64,000 bases of DNA from an uncultured Clostridia bacterium (GCA_947627045.1 CANQUM010000003.1:50337-114336), one strand, 5' to 3'. Positions 1 through 11,310 are shown, counted from the stretch's first letter. Made by a program: numbers and translations. The notes: a model not told the origin generated them from the letters alone.

Positions 1-3000
1 CTCCCCTCACGCTGTTCTATGCTTGAGGGTTTCCACGGGCAGTCGCAGTGGTGCATAGCCACAAGGTGCGTCTGCACGTTGACGCCGGTGCCGCACTTGT
101 CCGTGGAGCCGATCAGCACCTTTTTTGTGCCGGAACGCATTTCACGGAACAGGGCGTCCCTCTGTGCGTCTGTCTTACAATCGTGTATAAATGCGATTTC
201 CTCCGCCGGGATGCCCTGCTTTACCAGTTCCGTCTTGATATAATTGTAAACGTCAAAGCTCCCTGTTTCATGCCACGGTGTATCCAGCATATCCCGGCTC
301 CATGCCCGCCTCGGCGTGCCAATGTCAGAGAAAATAAGCTGTGTGCCGGTTTTCCCCTCACTCTCTGCCCTGTGGTATTCATACAGCACATTTTCCACCA
401 CCCTGTTTAATTTCCCGCCGGGATTTTCCGGCGCATCCGGTGCCAGCAGCCTTGCGTCTGTGCCTAACAGCCTTGCCTCATGGGTAATCTTGAGGAAATT
501 GTCCTCCGACGGATTGACGCCGCCGCTGCGGATTGCCTCTGCCCTCTGCACAAAGGTCTCCATGACCTGCTTCACATACCAGTCCGGCTCACTCTCCACG
601 ATAATATATTTCCCGTCCCGCAGCCCCGGCGTGTCAAGGTCGAGCATGTCCCTTGTCTGGATGTCCGCCGTCTCCCGGAAGATGTTCATCAGCTCCGGCA
701 GGTTTGTAAATTTATTAAACCTCGTCTTGAACCGGAACCCGCTGCCAGTGGCATCCAGCTCCAGCGCCGTCGTCTGCTCCCCGAAGTTTGCCGCCCAGCT
801 GTCAAAATGGTAAATGCCAAGCTGCTCCAGTGTGTCTTTCTGTAAAAACTGCTGCATGACATACATCTCCACCATCGTATTGCTGATCGGGGTCCCCGTG
901 GCAAAGACAATCCCCCTGCCGCCGTTCACCTCATTCACATACTGGCATTTCAGGTACATATCCATCGCCCTCTGGCTGCCGCCCCCGGTAATGCCCGCCA
1001 CGTTCATCTTTGAAAAAACGGCAAGGTTCTTAAAGGCGTGGGCCTCGTCACACATGATGGAATCAATGCCAAGCTCCTCAAAGGTTATGAGGTCATCCTT
1101 GCGTACCTCGTCCGCCATTTTCTGCAGCTGCTCCTCCAGCCTTTTCTTGTGCGCCTCCATCTGCTTGACAGTCCACCGTTCCTGGTTGCGTTCCTTCATT
1201 TCCGCAATGGCAAAGCTGATGTCGTCTATCTGGCGGTTTAACAGCATCTCCCGCCTTTCCTTTGACACCGGAATCCGCTCAAACTGCGAGTGTGACATGA
1301 TGATACAGTCATAGTCCCCGGTGGCAATGCGGGAGATAAACTGCTTCCTCCTGCGTTTCTCAAAATCCCTCTCCGTTGCCACTAAAATATTGGCAGAAGG
1401 GTACAGCCTCAGAAACTCACTTGCTGTCTGCCCGATCAGGGGCTTTGGCACCACCATGGCCGTCTTATTCGCAAGGCCCAGGCGTTTCTGCTCCATGCAC
1501 GCCGCCATCATCTCAAAACTTTTCCCCGCACCCACACAGTGGGCAAGCAGGGTATTCCCTCCCATCAGAATCCTTGCAATGGCGTTCCTCTGGTGCGGCT
1601 TCAGTTCAATGTCCGGGTTCATGCCGGGAAACTGTAAATGGCTGCCGTCATACTCCCGCAGCCTGACATTGTTAAAGGTCTCATTATAATACCTGACATA
1701 TTTATTCCTGCGCTCCGGCTCTGCAAATATCCATTCCCGGAACGCCTCCTTTAACTGGTTCTGCTTCTCCCTCGCCAGCATGGTCTCCTTCTGGTTTGTT
1801 TCGTAATGGTATTTTCCCCCGCCATCTTCTATGCGGTCACGGACTGTAACAGTGCGGAGGTTCAAAGTATTCTCAAAAATCGTATAGGCATCCATCCTTG
1901 AAGTGCCGTAGGTTTTGGTTGCTGCAACGGAAGTTTTATCTAAAGATTTATTCTCCACGAACCACTCCATCTGGAATTTATTTAACTGCACCTGTATCCC
2001 GGAAGAGCCAATGCCGTACCGCCTCGCCTGCGCCCGCTCCGGCGTGTGCAGTGTTTCATAAAGGAATTTCTCATAATCCTGCGGCTCAATCCAAGTCGTC
2101 CCAATCCGCACGTCTATCTCCCCGGCATCCAGGTCTTTCGGCTGTACCTGCTCCAGCGCCGCCACGTTGTCCCCGAACAGCTCCGGGCGTTCCCCTGCTG
2201 CCGCCTTTGCCATTCGCAGCTTGTCCCTGACATTGCCGGACAGGTATTCGTCCGCCGTCTCCCACCCCTGGTTCTCATCATGGGGAAGGTATTTCTGCGG
2301 GTTCAGGAAGATAATGCCTTTCAGTTCCTCAATCAACTTTGCCCGCTGTAATTCTGCTGTGAGTTTTTCTGATAAAACAACTTCTTCCGAAAGGGCATCC
2401 CTAGTTTCATTTTGCTGCAGGCTTTTTTCTTCCTGCCCGCTGCCCTGCTGTCCCTTCCTTAATTCTTCTATTTTCCCGCTGATGTCCGGCTCATAAATCC
2501 GAAGCATATACGGAAGGTTGACGCCGTTATATTCACATACGGAAAGGTTCAGCGCCTCCACCGCCGTCTCCACATGGTCTGTCTCTTTCCCTGCCCGTAT
2601 GGTCTGCTTTGTAAACATATCCGCTTTCGTGACAACCCCCTCCTCATCCACATTTTCCAGCGAACATAAAAGAGGGTAATCCTCGTCGTCCCGGAAGGCC
2701 CTCGAATTACCCTGTGAAGTGATATAACCGTATTTTTTTGTGTAACTGTCATAAACAGAACTTAATTCCCCCTGTGCCGCCTTCAATTCTTCCTCACTGC
2801 AGCCGTTTAACTGGATATTTATCAAATGCCTGGTGCATTTCCGTAATTTATCCATCCCCCGTATGCGCTCAAGAACGGTATTCCCTGCCTCCTGACGGTA
2901 CATCCGTGAATCTTTCCGGTAGTACAGTGTCCCGTCCACAAATGTGTAGGTGTAATTTTTCACATCCGGATCGGCAGGGATACTCTCCTCCGGTTCCTCC

Positions 3001-5669
3001 TCCTGTAAAATTTCATAATCCGGTATCTGCACGGAAAGGCGGCCCAACACCAGCCGCAACGCCCCGTACAGGTCAAAATCTTCTTCATCATTGACGCATA
3101 CCGTATAACTGGAATCACTGCCATACCTGCCGCTGTCATACTCCATGCGCCCCAGCATCATCTCCGGGTGTTCCACGAAGTAGGAGTTGACCGGCACCCC
3201 GTTTTCTGTCATTCCGAGGTGAATCCAGCCCGGCTCCGCTGATATTTTCCGCTCCCTTTTCTGGAAGAATAAAATATCACTGGTGACTTCCGTACCTGCC
3301 TCCGCTTTGAAGGCGCTGTTCGGAAGCCGGACCGCACCGACCAGCTCCGCACGCTCCGCCAGATATTTCCGGACACTGTTATTTTTCTTGTCCATTGTCC
3401 CTTTCGTGGTAATCACTGCCACCACACCGCCCGGCCTTACCTTGTCGATGGACTTTGCCACAAAGTAATCGTGTATTTTGAAATTCTCTGCATTATACTT
3501 CCTGTCATAGACCTTAAAATCCCCAAAGGGGACATTCCCCACCACAACATCAAAAAAGTTATCCGAAAAATCCGTTTCCTCAAACCCCTTTACCTGTATA
3601 TCCGCCTGCGGGTACAACATCTTTGCAATCCTGCCGCTGATGTTATCTTTTTCCACGCCAAAGAGCCTGCTGCCCCTTAACTGCCCCGGCATGGTTCCAA
3701 AGAAATGGCCTGTCCCCATAGAAGGCTCCAGCACGTTCCCGCCAGCAAAGCCAAACTGCACCAGTGCCTCCCCTACGGCAGCGGCAACTTCCGGCGGTGT
3801 GTAAAAGGCAGTTGTGACCGTTGCCCTTGCCTCCCGGTATTCCTCCGGGGTAAGGAGTGCTTTCAGCTCCGCATACTCTTTCTGCCAGCTTTCGTTTTTT
3901 TCATCAAATGCCTGTGAAGTGCCACCCCACCCGGCATACCCTGCAAGGATTTCCTGCTCCTCCGGTGTGGCGTGCCTGCGCTCTGCCTCCACCTGCTTTA
4001 AGACTTTAACGGCCTCCACATTCCGCTTATAGCGTGTCTTTTCCCCGCCGGTCTCCTGCCTGTGGATATCAATGACATAGTTACGGGGCTGTGCTGCCTT
4101 TTCGGTATCTTCTGCCACTGGAACCTGCTCTTTCTCTCCAGTGCCAGAAGTTTCCAAAGGCGGTTCTTTTTCTTCCTGGCCTGTCAGCTCCACATCATCG
4201 GCATAAGCAGCATAAAGATTATTTATATTTTTTCTCTGCTCAAACCGGACGGCATCCGGCACACCCATCTGGTCTGCCTCGTCAGGAATAGCAAATTCGT
4301 CAAAAGGCTCTTCTTCCGACTCTTCTGTCTGATATGCTCCGTCCTCCCCATCATCAATCCCTGTTTCTTTATAATCAAAAAGAGAAGCCTGTCTGAAAAC
4401 GGCTTCCCTCTTTGTGCCAAATGAATTTAAGTCATCCAGCTCTTTATTCAGTTCTTTCTGTGTTTCTAGTGAAACTGATTGATGAGGTCGTGACGGATGA
4501 TTTCCTCTGCCTCCATCATCCCCTGTTTCCTGATATGGAACATTTCCATTGTGGACTCCGGATTCTCCGGCTTGTGTTTTTCCAGATACTTCTCCATGAG
4601 GCTGTCCAACATCCGGTTTGCCTCCTCCTCCACTTCTTTCAGTTTCGGATAGAGGATTCCGAACCGTACCATGCTCCGATACCTCTGCGGGTAATTTTCC
4701 TCCAGATACTCCATTGCCATGATTCCGAATTTCCCTAATGTCCCTGTTTCCGTCTGTTCCGCTGCTTTGATGTCCGGGTACAGCATCCCGTCTGTTCCCT
4801 CGTGGTAACTGATTTCCACTGCCATTCCTGCCTCCTTTTCCGGAAAGATTTTGCTGCAAGTTTGGGGATTCCTTCCCAAACTTGTCAGGCGAATGGGACA
4901 TCCGCCTTGCCTTCCTTTCCTTCTCAATACTCATAATTTCACGGTTCATATTCCGAAGAACAGTACAGGATACGTCACTTACCAGAGCACCAAGTACGCT
5001 AATGCAGCCCTCGTCCTTCACATTAACTATTGCACCTAAGTCCAGTTCTCCGCTGCCCAGGTCAAATCCGCATCTTGTCCCTACCACATATAATATACTG
5101 TTAAAAACCAATTCCTGTGCGATAGGCTCTGGCGTTTCATTCTCTCCGCCGGTTATCTCACGTCCTGCAAGCATTACGGCCTCAGCAAATCTCTTACCGA
5201 AGTCCTCTTTTAGAATACCGCGCACTTCCTGCTTTGTAAAGGCTTTTAACTGCTCTAGCTGGCTTTTTCTGTCTGTTCCAGGTGCCTCCGTGGTCTCTCC
5301 CCGTTTCCAGAGTGCCGACAATAAATCCGGCAGGTTCTCCCCCTCCAAATCCCATGTCAGCTTTACATTTCTCCCTCCGGTGTCGCTGATGTCAAACACA
5401 TAGCGCATCCCCGGCTTTAACGCCCTTGAAGGGAAGATGGCAATCCCCCTGCTGCCCCGTTTCACATAACGGTGTACCTTTTTCCATGTGTCATAGTCCG
5501 CAACCAGCGTGGCTGACGGCCTCTGCGCATACACCATAAGCACGTTGTCAAACTCATACCGGTATATCTGCCCTGCCAGACGGCAGACCGCCTTCCAGCC
5601 TGCCTCCGTCTGTGTCACTCTGGTGATTACATCCTGATAAATCTGGCGGGCCATATATTCAACGCCCAT
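1..5669 (-). CDS. Giant ArdC-N / DNA methylase / SNF2 helicase fusion protein, 3' end outside window
   Basis: This is the first about 1,889 residues of a very large ICE-borne protein; the gene runs off the left edge. The N-terminus (residues 1 to about 270, beginning [14 protein letters not shown]) resembles the ArdC-like N-terminal domain. A Gly/Arg/Asn/Ser-rich linker covers about 270-440. A methylase domain follows, with a SAM-loop-like EPSMGTGHF near 650 and NVPFGD (an NPPY-type motif IV) near 712. The SNF2/DEAD helicase has Walker A VGAGKS near 1380 and CDEAHAF near 1540, and the window cuts motif VI at QREG. One frame holds at every motif checked. The ATG follows GGGGAG and lies 13 nt after the upstream stop. 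Family members are common on Firmicutes ICEs; an antirestriction or DNA-protection role is inferred. The linker region also encodes tnpV in another frame. Confidence 0.93.
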   Translation of the reverse strand, partial: MGVEYMARQIYQDVITRVTQTEAGWKAVCRLAGQIYRYEFDNVLMVYAQRPSATLVADYDTWKKVHRYVKRGSRGIAIFPSRALKPGMRYVFDISDTGGRNVKLTWDLEGENLPDLLSALWKRGETTEAPGTDRKSQLEQLKAFTKQEVRGILKEDFGKRFAEAVMLAGREITGGENETPEPIAQELVFNSILYVVGTRCGFDLGSGELDLGAIVNVKDEGCISVLGALVSDVSCTVLRNMNREIMSIEKERKARRMSHSPDKFGKESPNLQQNLSGKGGRNGSGNQLPRGNRRDAVPGHQSSGTDGNRDIREIRNHGNGVSGGKLPAEVSEHGTVRNPLSETERSGGGGKPDVGQPHGEVSGKTQAGESGVHNGNVPYQETGDDGGRGNHPSRPHQSVSLETQKELNKELDDLNSFGTKREAVFRQASLFDYKETGIDDGEDGAYQTEESEEEPFDEFAIPDEADQMGVPDAVRFEQRKNINNLYAAYADDVELTGQEEKEPPLETSGTGEKEQVPVAEDTEKAAQPRNYVIDIHRQETGGEKTRYKRNVEAVKVLKQVEAERRHATPEEQEILAGYAGWGGTSQAFDEKNESWQKEYAELKALLTPEEYREARATVTTAFYTPPEVAAAVGEALVQFGFAGGNVLEPSMGTGHFFGTMPGQLRGSRLFGVEKDNISGRIAKMLYPQADIQVKGFEETDFSDNFFDVVVGNVPFGDFKVYDRKYNAENFKIHDYFVAKSIDKVRPGGVVAVITTKGTMDKKNNSVRKYLAERAELVGAVRLPNSAFKAEAGTEVTSDILFFQKRERKISAEPGWIHLGMTENGVPVNSYFVEHPEMMLGRMEYDSGRYGSDSSYTVCVNDEEDFDLYGALRLVLGRLSVQIPDYEILQEEEPEESIPADPDVKNYTYTFVDGTLYYRKDSRMYRQEAGNTVLERIRGMDKLRKCTRHLINIQLNGCSEEELKAAQGELSSVYDSYTKKYGYITSQGNSRAFRDDEDYPLLCSLENVDEEGVVTKADMFTKQTIRAGKETDHVETAVEALNLSVCEYNGVNLPYMLRIYEPDISGKIEELRKGQQGSGQEEKSLQQNETRDALSEEVVLSEKLTAELQRAKLIEELKGIIFLNPQKYLPHDENQGWETADEYLSGNVRDKLRMAKAAAGERPELFGDNVAALEQVQPKDLDAGEIDVRIGTTWIEPQDYEKFLYETLHTPERAQARRYGIGSSGIQVQLNKFQMEWFVENKSLDKTSVAATKTYGTSRMDAYTIFENTLNLRTVTVRDRIEDGGGKYHYETNQKETMLAREKQNQLKEAFREWIFAEPERRNKYVRYYNETFNNVRLREYDGSHLQFPGMNPDIELKPHQRNAIARILMGGNTLLAHCVGAGKSFEMMAACMEQKRLGLANKTAMVVPKPLIGQTASEFLRLYPSANILVATERDFEKRRRKQFISRIATGDYDCIIMSHSQFERIPVSKERREMLLNRQIDDISFAIAEMKERNQERWTVKQMEAHKKRLEEQLQKMADEVRKDDLITFEELGIDSIMCDEAHAFKNLAVFSKMNVAGITGGGSQRAMDMYLKCQYVNEVNGGRGIVFATGTPISNTMVEMYVMQQFLQKDTLEQLGIYHFDSWAANFGEQTTALELDATGSGFRFKTRFNKFTNLPELMNIFRETADIQTRDMLDLDTPGLRDGKYIIVESEPDWYVKQVMETFVQRAEAIRSGGVNPSEDNFLKITHEARLLGTDARLLAPDAPENPGGKLNRVVENVLYEYHRAESEGKTGTQLIFSDIGTPRRAWSRDMLDTPWHETGSFDVYNYIKTELVKQGIPAEEIAFIHDCKTDAQRDALFREMRSGTKKVLIGSTDKCGTGVNVQTHLVAMHHCDCPWKPSSIEQREG
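4466..4825 (-). CDS. tnpV: TnpV-family transposon-encoded protein, encoded out of frame inside the giant helicase gene
   Basis: This 119-residue protein begins [15 protein letters not shown] and matches the TnpV family in layout: a short YPDI/EQ segment, a YLEE-NYP helix, then EN and a closing [11 protein letters not shown] helix. Its ATG is preceded by AAGGAGG at 4831-4837 with ideal spacing. It lies wholly within the giant helicase gene on the same strand, in a different frame, opposite giant residues about 281-401, which are a low-complexity Gly/Arg/Asn/Ser linker. Both frames are open throughout. I infer that tnpV is the conserved frame and the linker is its by-product. The function of TnpV is unknown; it is named from its presence in transposons. 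Confidence 0.7.
   Translation of the reverse strand: MAVEISYHEGTDGMLYPDIKAAEQTETGTLGKFGIMAMEYLEENYPQRYRSMVRFGILYPKLKEVEEEANRMLDSLMEKYLEKHKPENPESTMEMFHIRKQGMMEAEEIIRHDLINQFH
4857..4884 (-). promoter_or_regulatory. Perfect 10-bp inverted repeat upstream of the tnpV ribosome-binding site
   Basis: CAAGTTTGGG at 4857-4866 and CCCAAACTTG at 4875-4884 form a perfect 10-bp stem with an 8-nt loop, about 20 nt upstream of the tnpV Shine-Dalgarno and inside the giant gene. There is no T-tract, so it is not an intrinsic terminator. It could control tnpV translation or be a protein-binding site; this is inference. Confidence 0.5.
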
Positions 5670-5681
5670 ACACAACTCCCC

Positions 5682-6551
5682 CTATCTGCTTTCCGCCTTT
5701 GCCGGGAGATAGGAAACATCCTTAAAATCCCCTGCGTCAAGGACAACCTCTGATTTTTTGTAAAGCTCCATCGCCTTGTCAATGGCATCCCCAAGTGTTT
5801 CTGCCTCGATGTTCTCCACCCTTGACAGCACTTCACGGATTTCAATGGAGAACGAATCCCCTTTCTGCCGGTAGGGCTCACAATACTCTGCCCTGAGTGC
5901 CGCAAAGTCAATCTCTGACGGCCTGGCAGACAGGTACACGCCATGCCCCCATTCAATTCCCATCTCCGCATTGTCCTTTGTATATTCCCCTGCATAGGGA
6001 TAACGGGAATAATATTTCACATCCACCGCCACCAGGAACTGCCCTGACGCCATGTTCATCATCAAAATGTTATTTGGGCTGTAGCATTCCACGACTTTGT
6101 AATCCGTACCGTTGAAGTTATGCAGGACTTCCCCCTGCTTAAACTCATGCTCTCTCTGCTCATAATGGAACATGAAGCCTTTTGCCCCGCCATTTACATC
6201 AAGGTTATATTCTTCCAGCGCCCACATACATTCCCTGCTGCTTTTCTCCCTGTCAAACTGAAACTCCTTGTCATCATTGTAACTTCCGTGGAGAAAGCAC
6301 TGCAGCTCGTCACCGCTGTTACAGAATTTAGCATAATAGCTTTGGTTTGCCGTAATATAACATTCCGCCCATCCTTTCCCTGCCTCTGAAAACTTGGTGT
6401 CAAACAGCTCTTTCAGCAGTTCCGCCGACTGCTCCCTTGACAGTGACGCCACAAAAAGATACTCCTCTTTATACTCTTTTAACGTCATCAGCATATTTTT
6501 TTCGCTGCCTTTTGTGTTCTCTATCACAAGAACCATGTCCTGTATCTTCAT
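5682..6551 (-). CDS. DpnD/PcfM-family ICE protein
   Basis: This 289-residue soluble protein has no signal peptide or membrane segment. Its last 55 residues (FSIEIREVLSRVENIEAE followed by a helix and VVLDAGDFKDV) match the C-terminal module of the DpnD/PcfM family, named after a DpnI-system protein and the conjugative plasmid pCF10 protein PcfM. The N-terminal 220 residues are not recognised. The ATG follows AAAGGAGAGG. The gene is between the wall hydrolase and the giant helicase, with 29 and 12 nt gaps, so it is probably co-transcribed with the transfer genes. Function is unknown. Confidence 0.75.
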   Translation of the reverse strand: MKIQDMVLVIENTKGSEKNMLMTLKEYKEEYLFVASLSREQSAELLKELFDTKFSEAGKGWAECYITANQSYYAKFCNSGDELQCFLHGSYNDDKEFQFDREKSSRECMWALEEYNLDVNGGAKGFMFHYEQREHEFKQGEVLHNFNGTDYKVVECYSPNNILMMNMASGQFLVAVDVKYYSRYPYAGEYTKDNAEMGIEWGHGVYLSARPSEIDFAALRAEYCEPYRQKGDSFSIEIREVLSRVENIEAETLGDAIDKAMELYKKSEVVLDAGDFKDVSYLPAKAESR

Positions 6552-6580
6552 ATACCTCTCCTTTCAAAATGCCGGACCGC

Positions 6581-8524
6581 CTAATACGGCCTGGCATAAA
6601 ATACAACACTGTTTGTCCGTAACGGATCAAGCACCACGCCCCTTGACGGGTTGGCGGCGTGGACCATCTTCCCATCCCCCACATAAATCGCCACATGGGA
6701 GATATTGCGGAACTCCCCGTTTTTTTCATAGGAATAAAATATCAAATCCCCCGGCTTCAAATCCTTCTTATTGATTACCATAGCATTTTTATAACAGTAT
6801 TCCCCCTGCGCTGCCGATGTTGCCGGAAGGTCTATGCCTGCCTCCTTGTACAGTCTCTGCACAAGGGAGCTGCAGTCGTAATACCCCTCCTGATACCGCC
6901 TGTCCTGGCTGTACTGACACCCAATCTTTGTCATGGCAAGCTCAGCAACCGCCTGTCCCCCAGTGCCTGCAGGAAAACTATTCTGCATATCATCACCCAT
7001 CATGGATTTCAGCCAGTCCTTTTGTTCCTCCGTTAATTTATCCAGCGCCAGATAATCCTCATAGGTCAGGTTGTGTACCAGCGTGCCGGATACCGTGACC
7101 TCCACGGTATTCTCGTCCCCCTCTGCCAGAAACGCCTCCACTTTCCGCTTGCCCCATGCCTGCGCCGCTGCGTGGCTGTCAAAATAAATGTCAAAATCCG
7201 TACCATACCGGGCAAAATTACCCGTATCTTCCACCTTATACGTCTTTCCATTCATTACAATCTTTGTCCCCATTGGCACTTTTGGGCTGTGTGCATCCAC
7301 CGCCAGAGTATGGTTTGCCTTGGGGACAGTGCCAGAGGCGGTATGCCCGCCTGCCCACCTCCCACAGCATAGGGAGCAGTTACAGTAGCCCGTGGTAACC
7401 ACTTCCCCCAACGAAGCCCCTGCCGGAATCTGCGTCTTACTGCTGGAATTATCACAGTAATTCATCTCGTCAAAAACTTCCTTCAGGTGCTTTTTTCCCT
7501 CATCATCCATGACATAAGCCGCCTGCCCGGTGCCGTACTTGACCATATACACCATAAGGGTGTCATTAAAATTTGATACGGGGACACCATCCTCACTGTT
7601 CTGGTAAGTGATAACATACCCCTGTTCCTCCAGCGAGGTAATCTGGCTGTTAAAATCCCGGTAATACTCGCTTAATACGGTCCGGGGATTTTCATACCCG
7701 GTGTCCGGCAATGGGAAAAAGATGGCAAGCGGGGAATTGTAAATCACCGCAAGCACAGCCACCACGATAATCCCCACAACTGCAATCACGAAAAACACAA
7801 CAAGAAGTAAAGGGGCAAGCACCACCGCCGCTTGTTTTACCAGCAGCATGGCAGCCGCCTTTGCCGCCGATTTTGTGGAAGTAATCAAATCCTTCCGCTC
7901 CTGCCGCTCTGTCTGGAAGGCATCAAGAAAGGTGTCAATCATACGCCCTTTGACGGCACCATTGACAGAACCTCTCCCACGCTTTTTACTGGAATTTTCC
8001 TTTCTTCCACTGCGTTTTCTCCCATTTCTGTCTTTTTCCCTGATATTCTCCTTTTTTGCACTGCCTCCCTTTTTTCCAAAACCATCTGAAACTCCACTCT
8101 GCCTGCTGCCCTTTTGTATTTTATTTTTCTTAATCTCCGCTTTACTTTCCTTCTCCTTGTTTTCTGCCTTTTTCCTGCGGTACAGTTTTCCCGCCCCGGA
8201 AGTGATACCCATTACTGGGGCTGTAGCTGTGGCTGCCAAATCAAGGCTTTCCTTTATCTCTTCCCCGCCCTCTATCTGCCCCGCCCCGGCTCTCGCCCCT
8301 GCCGCTGCCACCACTTTTAAGCTCTGGTTACGGACTTTGACCGACTTCCCGGACTCCGCATATTTATCCCTGATACCCAAATGCGGCTTTCTTCTGTTTA
8401 CAGTTACGGAAGTGTTTTCCGCCTTTTTTCTGATTACTGCCTTTTTACCTGTATGCAGATGCAGACGGGGCTTTTTCTTTGTATGGATTACCATCGGCCT
8501 GTCATCCGCTTTTCTGATTTTCAA
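6581..8524 (-). CDS. Conjugation-associated peptidoglycan hydrolase (3D domain plus NlpC/P60 domain), CD1108-like
   Basis: The 647 residues start with about 220 Lys/Arg-rich, probably disordered cytoplasmic residues. A hydrophobic stretch follows at about 225-262, then an exported part. The exported part has a 3D-type domain (about 378-461, with CNCSLCCGRW, and TGNFARYGTDFDIYF carrying the Asp pattern) and a C-terminal NlpC/P60 domain (about 525-647: DCSS with the catalytic Cys near 550, SHVAIY His near 610, HAANPS near 623). It is expected to open peptidoglycan for the conjugation channel, as VirB1 or PrgK do. The start is TTG at 8524 behind AAAGGAGG; an in-frame ATG ten codons later is an alternative. 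A short hairpin (8580-8595) lies in the 125-nt gap to virB4. Confidence 0.92.
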   Translation of the reverse strand: MKIRKADDRPMVIHTKKKPRLHLHTGKKAVIRKKAENTSVTVNRRKPHLGIRDKYAESGKSVKVRNQSLKVVAAAGARAGAGQIEGGEEIKESLDLAATATAPVMGITSGAGKLYRRKKAENKEKESKAEIKKNKIQKGSRQSGVSDGFGKKGGSAKKENIREKDRNGRKRSGRKENSSKKRGRGSVNGAVKGRMIDTFLDAFQTERQERKDLITSTKSAAKAAAMLLVKQAAVVLAPLLLVVFFVIAVVGIIVVAVLAVIYNSPLAIFFPLPDTGYENPRTVLSEYYRDFNSQITSLEEQGYVITYQNSEDGVPVSNFNDTLMVYMVKYGTGQAAYVMDDEGKKHLKEVFDEMNYCDNSSSKTQIPAGASLGEVVTTGYCNCSLCCGRWAGGHTASGTVPKANHTLAVDAHSPKVPMGTKIVMNGKTYKVEDTGNFARYGTDFDIYFDSHAAAQAWGKRKVEAFLAEGDENTVEVTVSGTLVHNLTYEDYLALDKLTEEQKDWLKSMMGDDMQNSFPAGTGGQAVAELAMTKIGCQYSQDRRYQEGYYDCSSLVQRLYKEAGIDLPATSAAQGEYCYKNAMVINKKDLKPGDLIFYSYEKNGEFRNISHVAIYVGDGKMVHAANPSRGVVLDPLRTNSVVFYARPY

Positions 8525-8649
8525 TCTTCCCGAACCTCCTTTCCCCTGCCGTCATAAATAACCCTGAAATGCAGGAAGAACGCTGTTTCCAGCGTCCTCC
8601 CCGGCCAAAACCATATAATCATTTTGTCTGCCTTTTCTCCCGGCAAAAT

Positions 8650-11310
8650 CTAACCATATATCATCCAGTCATTCCCCGCCTTTTCCGTCTGCACCGGCTC
8701 TGAAAAAACCTGCCTGCTTTCCGCCCTGCTGTGCTTTGGCTCATATATTTTCGTTGGTGCGGTGTCCTCTGAAAATATCTCCATACTGTCCGCAATGCCA
8801 TTTTCTGGCATATTCCACCCTAGAATAAGACTATCTGCCGGCTCTGTTGCCTGTGCTGATGCCTCCGGCGTAGCCCATTCCGACATAAAATCATCTGCCG
8901 GCTCCGTTTCCGCTTCTGCTGCTTCGGGCACATCCCCAAATCCAGCGTTCCCGCTGCCCTGCAATGCCCCCTCTGCAATCTTCTCATGGAGGTTCGTGTT
9001 ATACAGACGGTACAAATCCGTGTCCTTGCTGATCCTGTTATCAAAAGGAATGACAACATTCCCGCATTTTAACAATCCCGTACCGCTTGATGAATTGCTG
9101 ACAAACCGTAACTGTGCATCGGACACGCCTATGGCCTCCGCCAGCTTTGCACTGTCCACGTTGGACTGCTTTAGCAGCACCACAAACTCACTGTTGGATA
9201 AAAGCGTTGTGGCAATATAATTCTGTAATAAATCCGACACGTTCTGGCTGATTCCGGTACATAATCCGCCCTGCTTCCTGACTTTTTTCCATAACTGCTG
9301 CAAATACTTTGCACTGTACTCACTGCCAAGCAGGACATGGCACTCGTCAATATACAGCCACGTTGCCCTGCCCCGTTTTGCATTGTCTAAAATCCTCTGC
9401 TGTATCGCCTCCATCATCACAAGCATTGCCGCCGGCGCAAGCTGGCTCCCCAAATCCTGTATGCCGTACACCGTGAAACGGTTGTCCACGTCCACGTTTG
9501 TATGGTGGTTGAAGATATTAAGCGAACCCTCCACAAACAGCTCCAATGAAAGGGCTAACTCCTGTGCCTCCATTTCCTGCTGTGCCTTGAGTATCCGGTA
9601 AAAGTCTGACATCACCGGAACCCTCTGCTGTTTCCATGCTGCCATATACAGCCCCCTGACACAGCGGTCAATGATGGAGTGGTGTTTCTGGTTCAGGGCA
9701 TTGCCTAACAGCTGGTCACAGAGGGAAAGCATAAACTCCGACTTGTCAGCGATTACCTCCCGCAGCCCTTTTTCATTGATGTGCGCCATATCCGCCTCCA
9801 GCGGATTTACAAAATTCCTTGTGTAGGCAGATAAATTCACTACCGCACCGCCGTAAGTCGCCGCAATGTCAAAATACTCATTCATTGGGTCTATCACTAT
9901 CACGTCATCATCTGTATTTAAGAAAACGCTGCCCATTTCCTGTTTTGCAAAAAAGGACTTGCCGGAACCCGGCACCCCGAAGATAAACCCGTTCCCGTTT
10001 ATCAGTGTCTTTCTGTTCCCGACGTTGATATTTTTGCTGATCTGGTTAATGCCGTAATAATTGCCCCCGGCATCGTTTAACTCCTGCACGTTGAACGGAA
10101 GGAGTGCCGCAAGGGACTGTGTGAGCATGGTGCGCATGGTCTCCACCTGCCGTACCCCGATGGGGAGTGCGGTGTTTAATGCCTCGCGCTGTTTCAGGTA
10201 GTGGGTATCAATCACAACGGAATTGCGTTTCCCAATGGTCTCCACCGTCTCCGTCACGCTATCCAGCTCCTCCTTACTCTCCGCAACAAGGATTATGCTG
10301 ACTGCCGCATAAAATAAGCACTGGTCGTTCTCCCGCACGTCATCCATGATTTCCTCAATGTCTTTTTTCTCCATCCGCTTTGCATAGGAGATTTCCGAGG
10401 AAAAATCATTATTTTTATTCCTTACCCGCTGCTGCTTGATGATGTCGCTCTCAATGCCGAGATATTTCTTCTGCAGTATTTTCGTTGTCAAATCCTTTGG
10501 CACCGGCACCACGTCAATGCTCACAATGGAATGGACAGGCAGGGAAGTGATTTCATTGAGGAAACGGTCTGACAGGCTGCTTGGATATTTTTTTATGAAC
10601 AGCGCCCTCACAAATTTTCCCTCGTCCTCGATATGCTCCGGGAAGTATTTCAGCATTCCGTTACATAAATCATTGCGGAAGTCTGCCCCTACCCTTTTTG
10701 CGTGCCTGATGTCAAAGTCAAAGCCGTCCTCCCTGCCAAGATGGTAAAAGTCATGCAGCACCCTTAACCTCTCATTGCCGGAAAGCGGCCCTATCTCTGT
10801 CCCAAGCTCCCCAAAGGCTTTGTGCAGTACAGCCTCCAGCGTGGCAAACTGTGCCTTTGCCTCCTCAAAGTTCTTCCTCTCCACCGTAAGCGTGAGATAC
10901 CTCTCCTGCTCAATCCCCTGCCTGCCTTCACGGATTTTGTCCTCTATGATGTCATTGTAGATTTTACGGAACCGGTCAAACCCGTCCTGCCGGTATGAAA
11001 GCAGCACCATCTCCCGCAAATCTGCCATGTCCTTGTTTTTGTTATTCACTGTGATTTTGAAATTACAGTCCAGAGAATTGAGGAATTTACAGTACCTCTC
11101 AAAAATGCTTTCCTGCTCCTCCTCATTGGTGGTCGTGTAGTTAATGTCCATGAAACGGTAGCTTTTGGAATACCGGTTTTTTGCCACCTCAAAAATACCG
11201 TTTTCTGCCACCGAAAGTATCTCTATCGTTTCCTGTATGGATTTCGGTGTCCTGTAAAGGGGCTCCCCCGCCTTTTTCAGTTCCCGGAAACCATCTGAAA
11301 ATAATCCCAT
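8650..11310 (-). CDS. VirB4-like conjugal transfer ATPase (CD1110 family)
   Basis: This 886-residue ATPase powers the type IV secretion channel of the element. Walker A is FGVPGSGKSFF near residue 446 and Walker B is LYIDECHVLLG near 655. The region after 500 (VIDPMNEYFDIAATY and the QNVSDLL segment) is typical of VirB4/TraE proteins. The last about 110 residues are acidic, Ala/Glu/Pro-rich and probably disordered. The start is ATG at 11310 with GGAGGT at 11317-11323; the open frame extends further upstream without a ribosome-binding site. It lies downstream of the C5 methyltransferase gene and upstream of the wall hydrolase gene, in the order seen in Tn1549-like elements apart from the methyltransferase. 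Confidence 0.95.
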   Translation of the reverse strand: MGLFSDGFRELKKAGEPLYRTPKSIQETIEILSVAENGIFEVAKNRYSKSYRFMDINYTTTNEEEQESIFERYCKFLNSLDCNFKITVNNKNKDMADLREMVLLSYRQDGFDRFRKIYNDIIEDKIREGRQGIEQERYLTLTVERKNFEEAKAQFATLEAVLHKAFGELGTEIGPLSGNERLRVLHDFYHLGREDGFDFDIRHAKRVGADFRNDLCNGMLKYFPEHIEDEGKFVRALFIKKYPSSLSDRFLNEITSLPVHSIVSIDVVPVPKDLTTKILQKKYLGIESDIIKQQRVRNKNNDFSSEISYAKRMEKKDIEEIMDDVRENDQCLFYAAVSIILVAESKEELDSVTETVETIGKRNSVVIDTHYLKQREALNTALPIGVRQVETMRTMLTQSLAALLPFNVQELNDAGGNYYGINQISKNINVGNRKTLINGNGFIFGVPGSGKSFFAKQEMGSVFLNTDDDVIVIDPMNEYFDIAATYGGAVVNLSAYTRNFVNPLEADMAHINEKGLREVIADKSEFMLSLCDQLLGNALNQKHHSIIDRCVRGLYMAAWKQQRVPVMSDFYRILKAQQEMEAQELALSLELFVEGSLNIFNHHTNVDVDNRFTVYGIQDLGSQLAPAAMLVMMEAIQQRILDNAKRGRATWLYIDECHVLLGSEYSAKYLQQLWKKVRKQGGLCTGISQNVSDLLQNYIATTLLSNSEFVVLLKQSNVDSAKLAEAIGVSDAQLRFVSNSSSGTGLLKCGNVVIPFDNRISKDTDLYRLYNTNLHEKIAEGALQGSGNAGFGDVPEAAEAETEPADDFMSEWATPEASAQATEPADSLILGWNMPENGIADSMEIFSEDTAPTKIYEPKHSRAESRQVFSEPVQTEKAGNDWMIYG

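Noticed and set aside
4466..4927. Longer tnpV with 34 extra N-terminal codons
   Set aside because: The extra part has no ribosome-binding site and spans the perfect hairpin, while the internal ATG has an ideal AAGGAGG and gives the usual family length.
7848..8561. Plus-strand open frame of 237 codons
   Set aside because: It is antisense to the Lys-rich N-terminus of the wall hydrolase; Phe/Ser/Leu-rich translation of the opposite strand, no ribosome-binding site, no family match.
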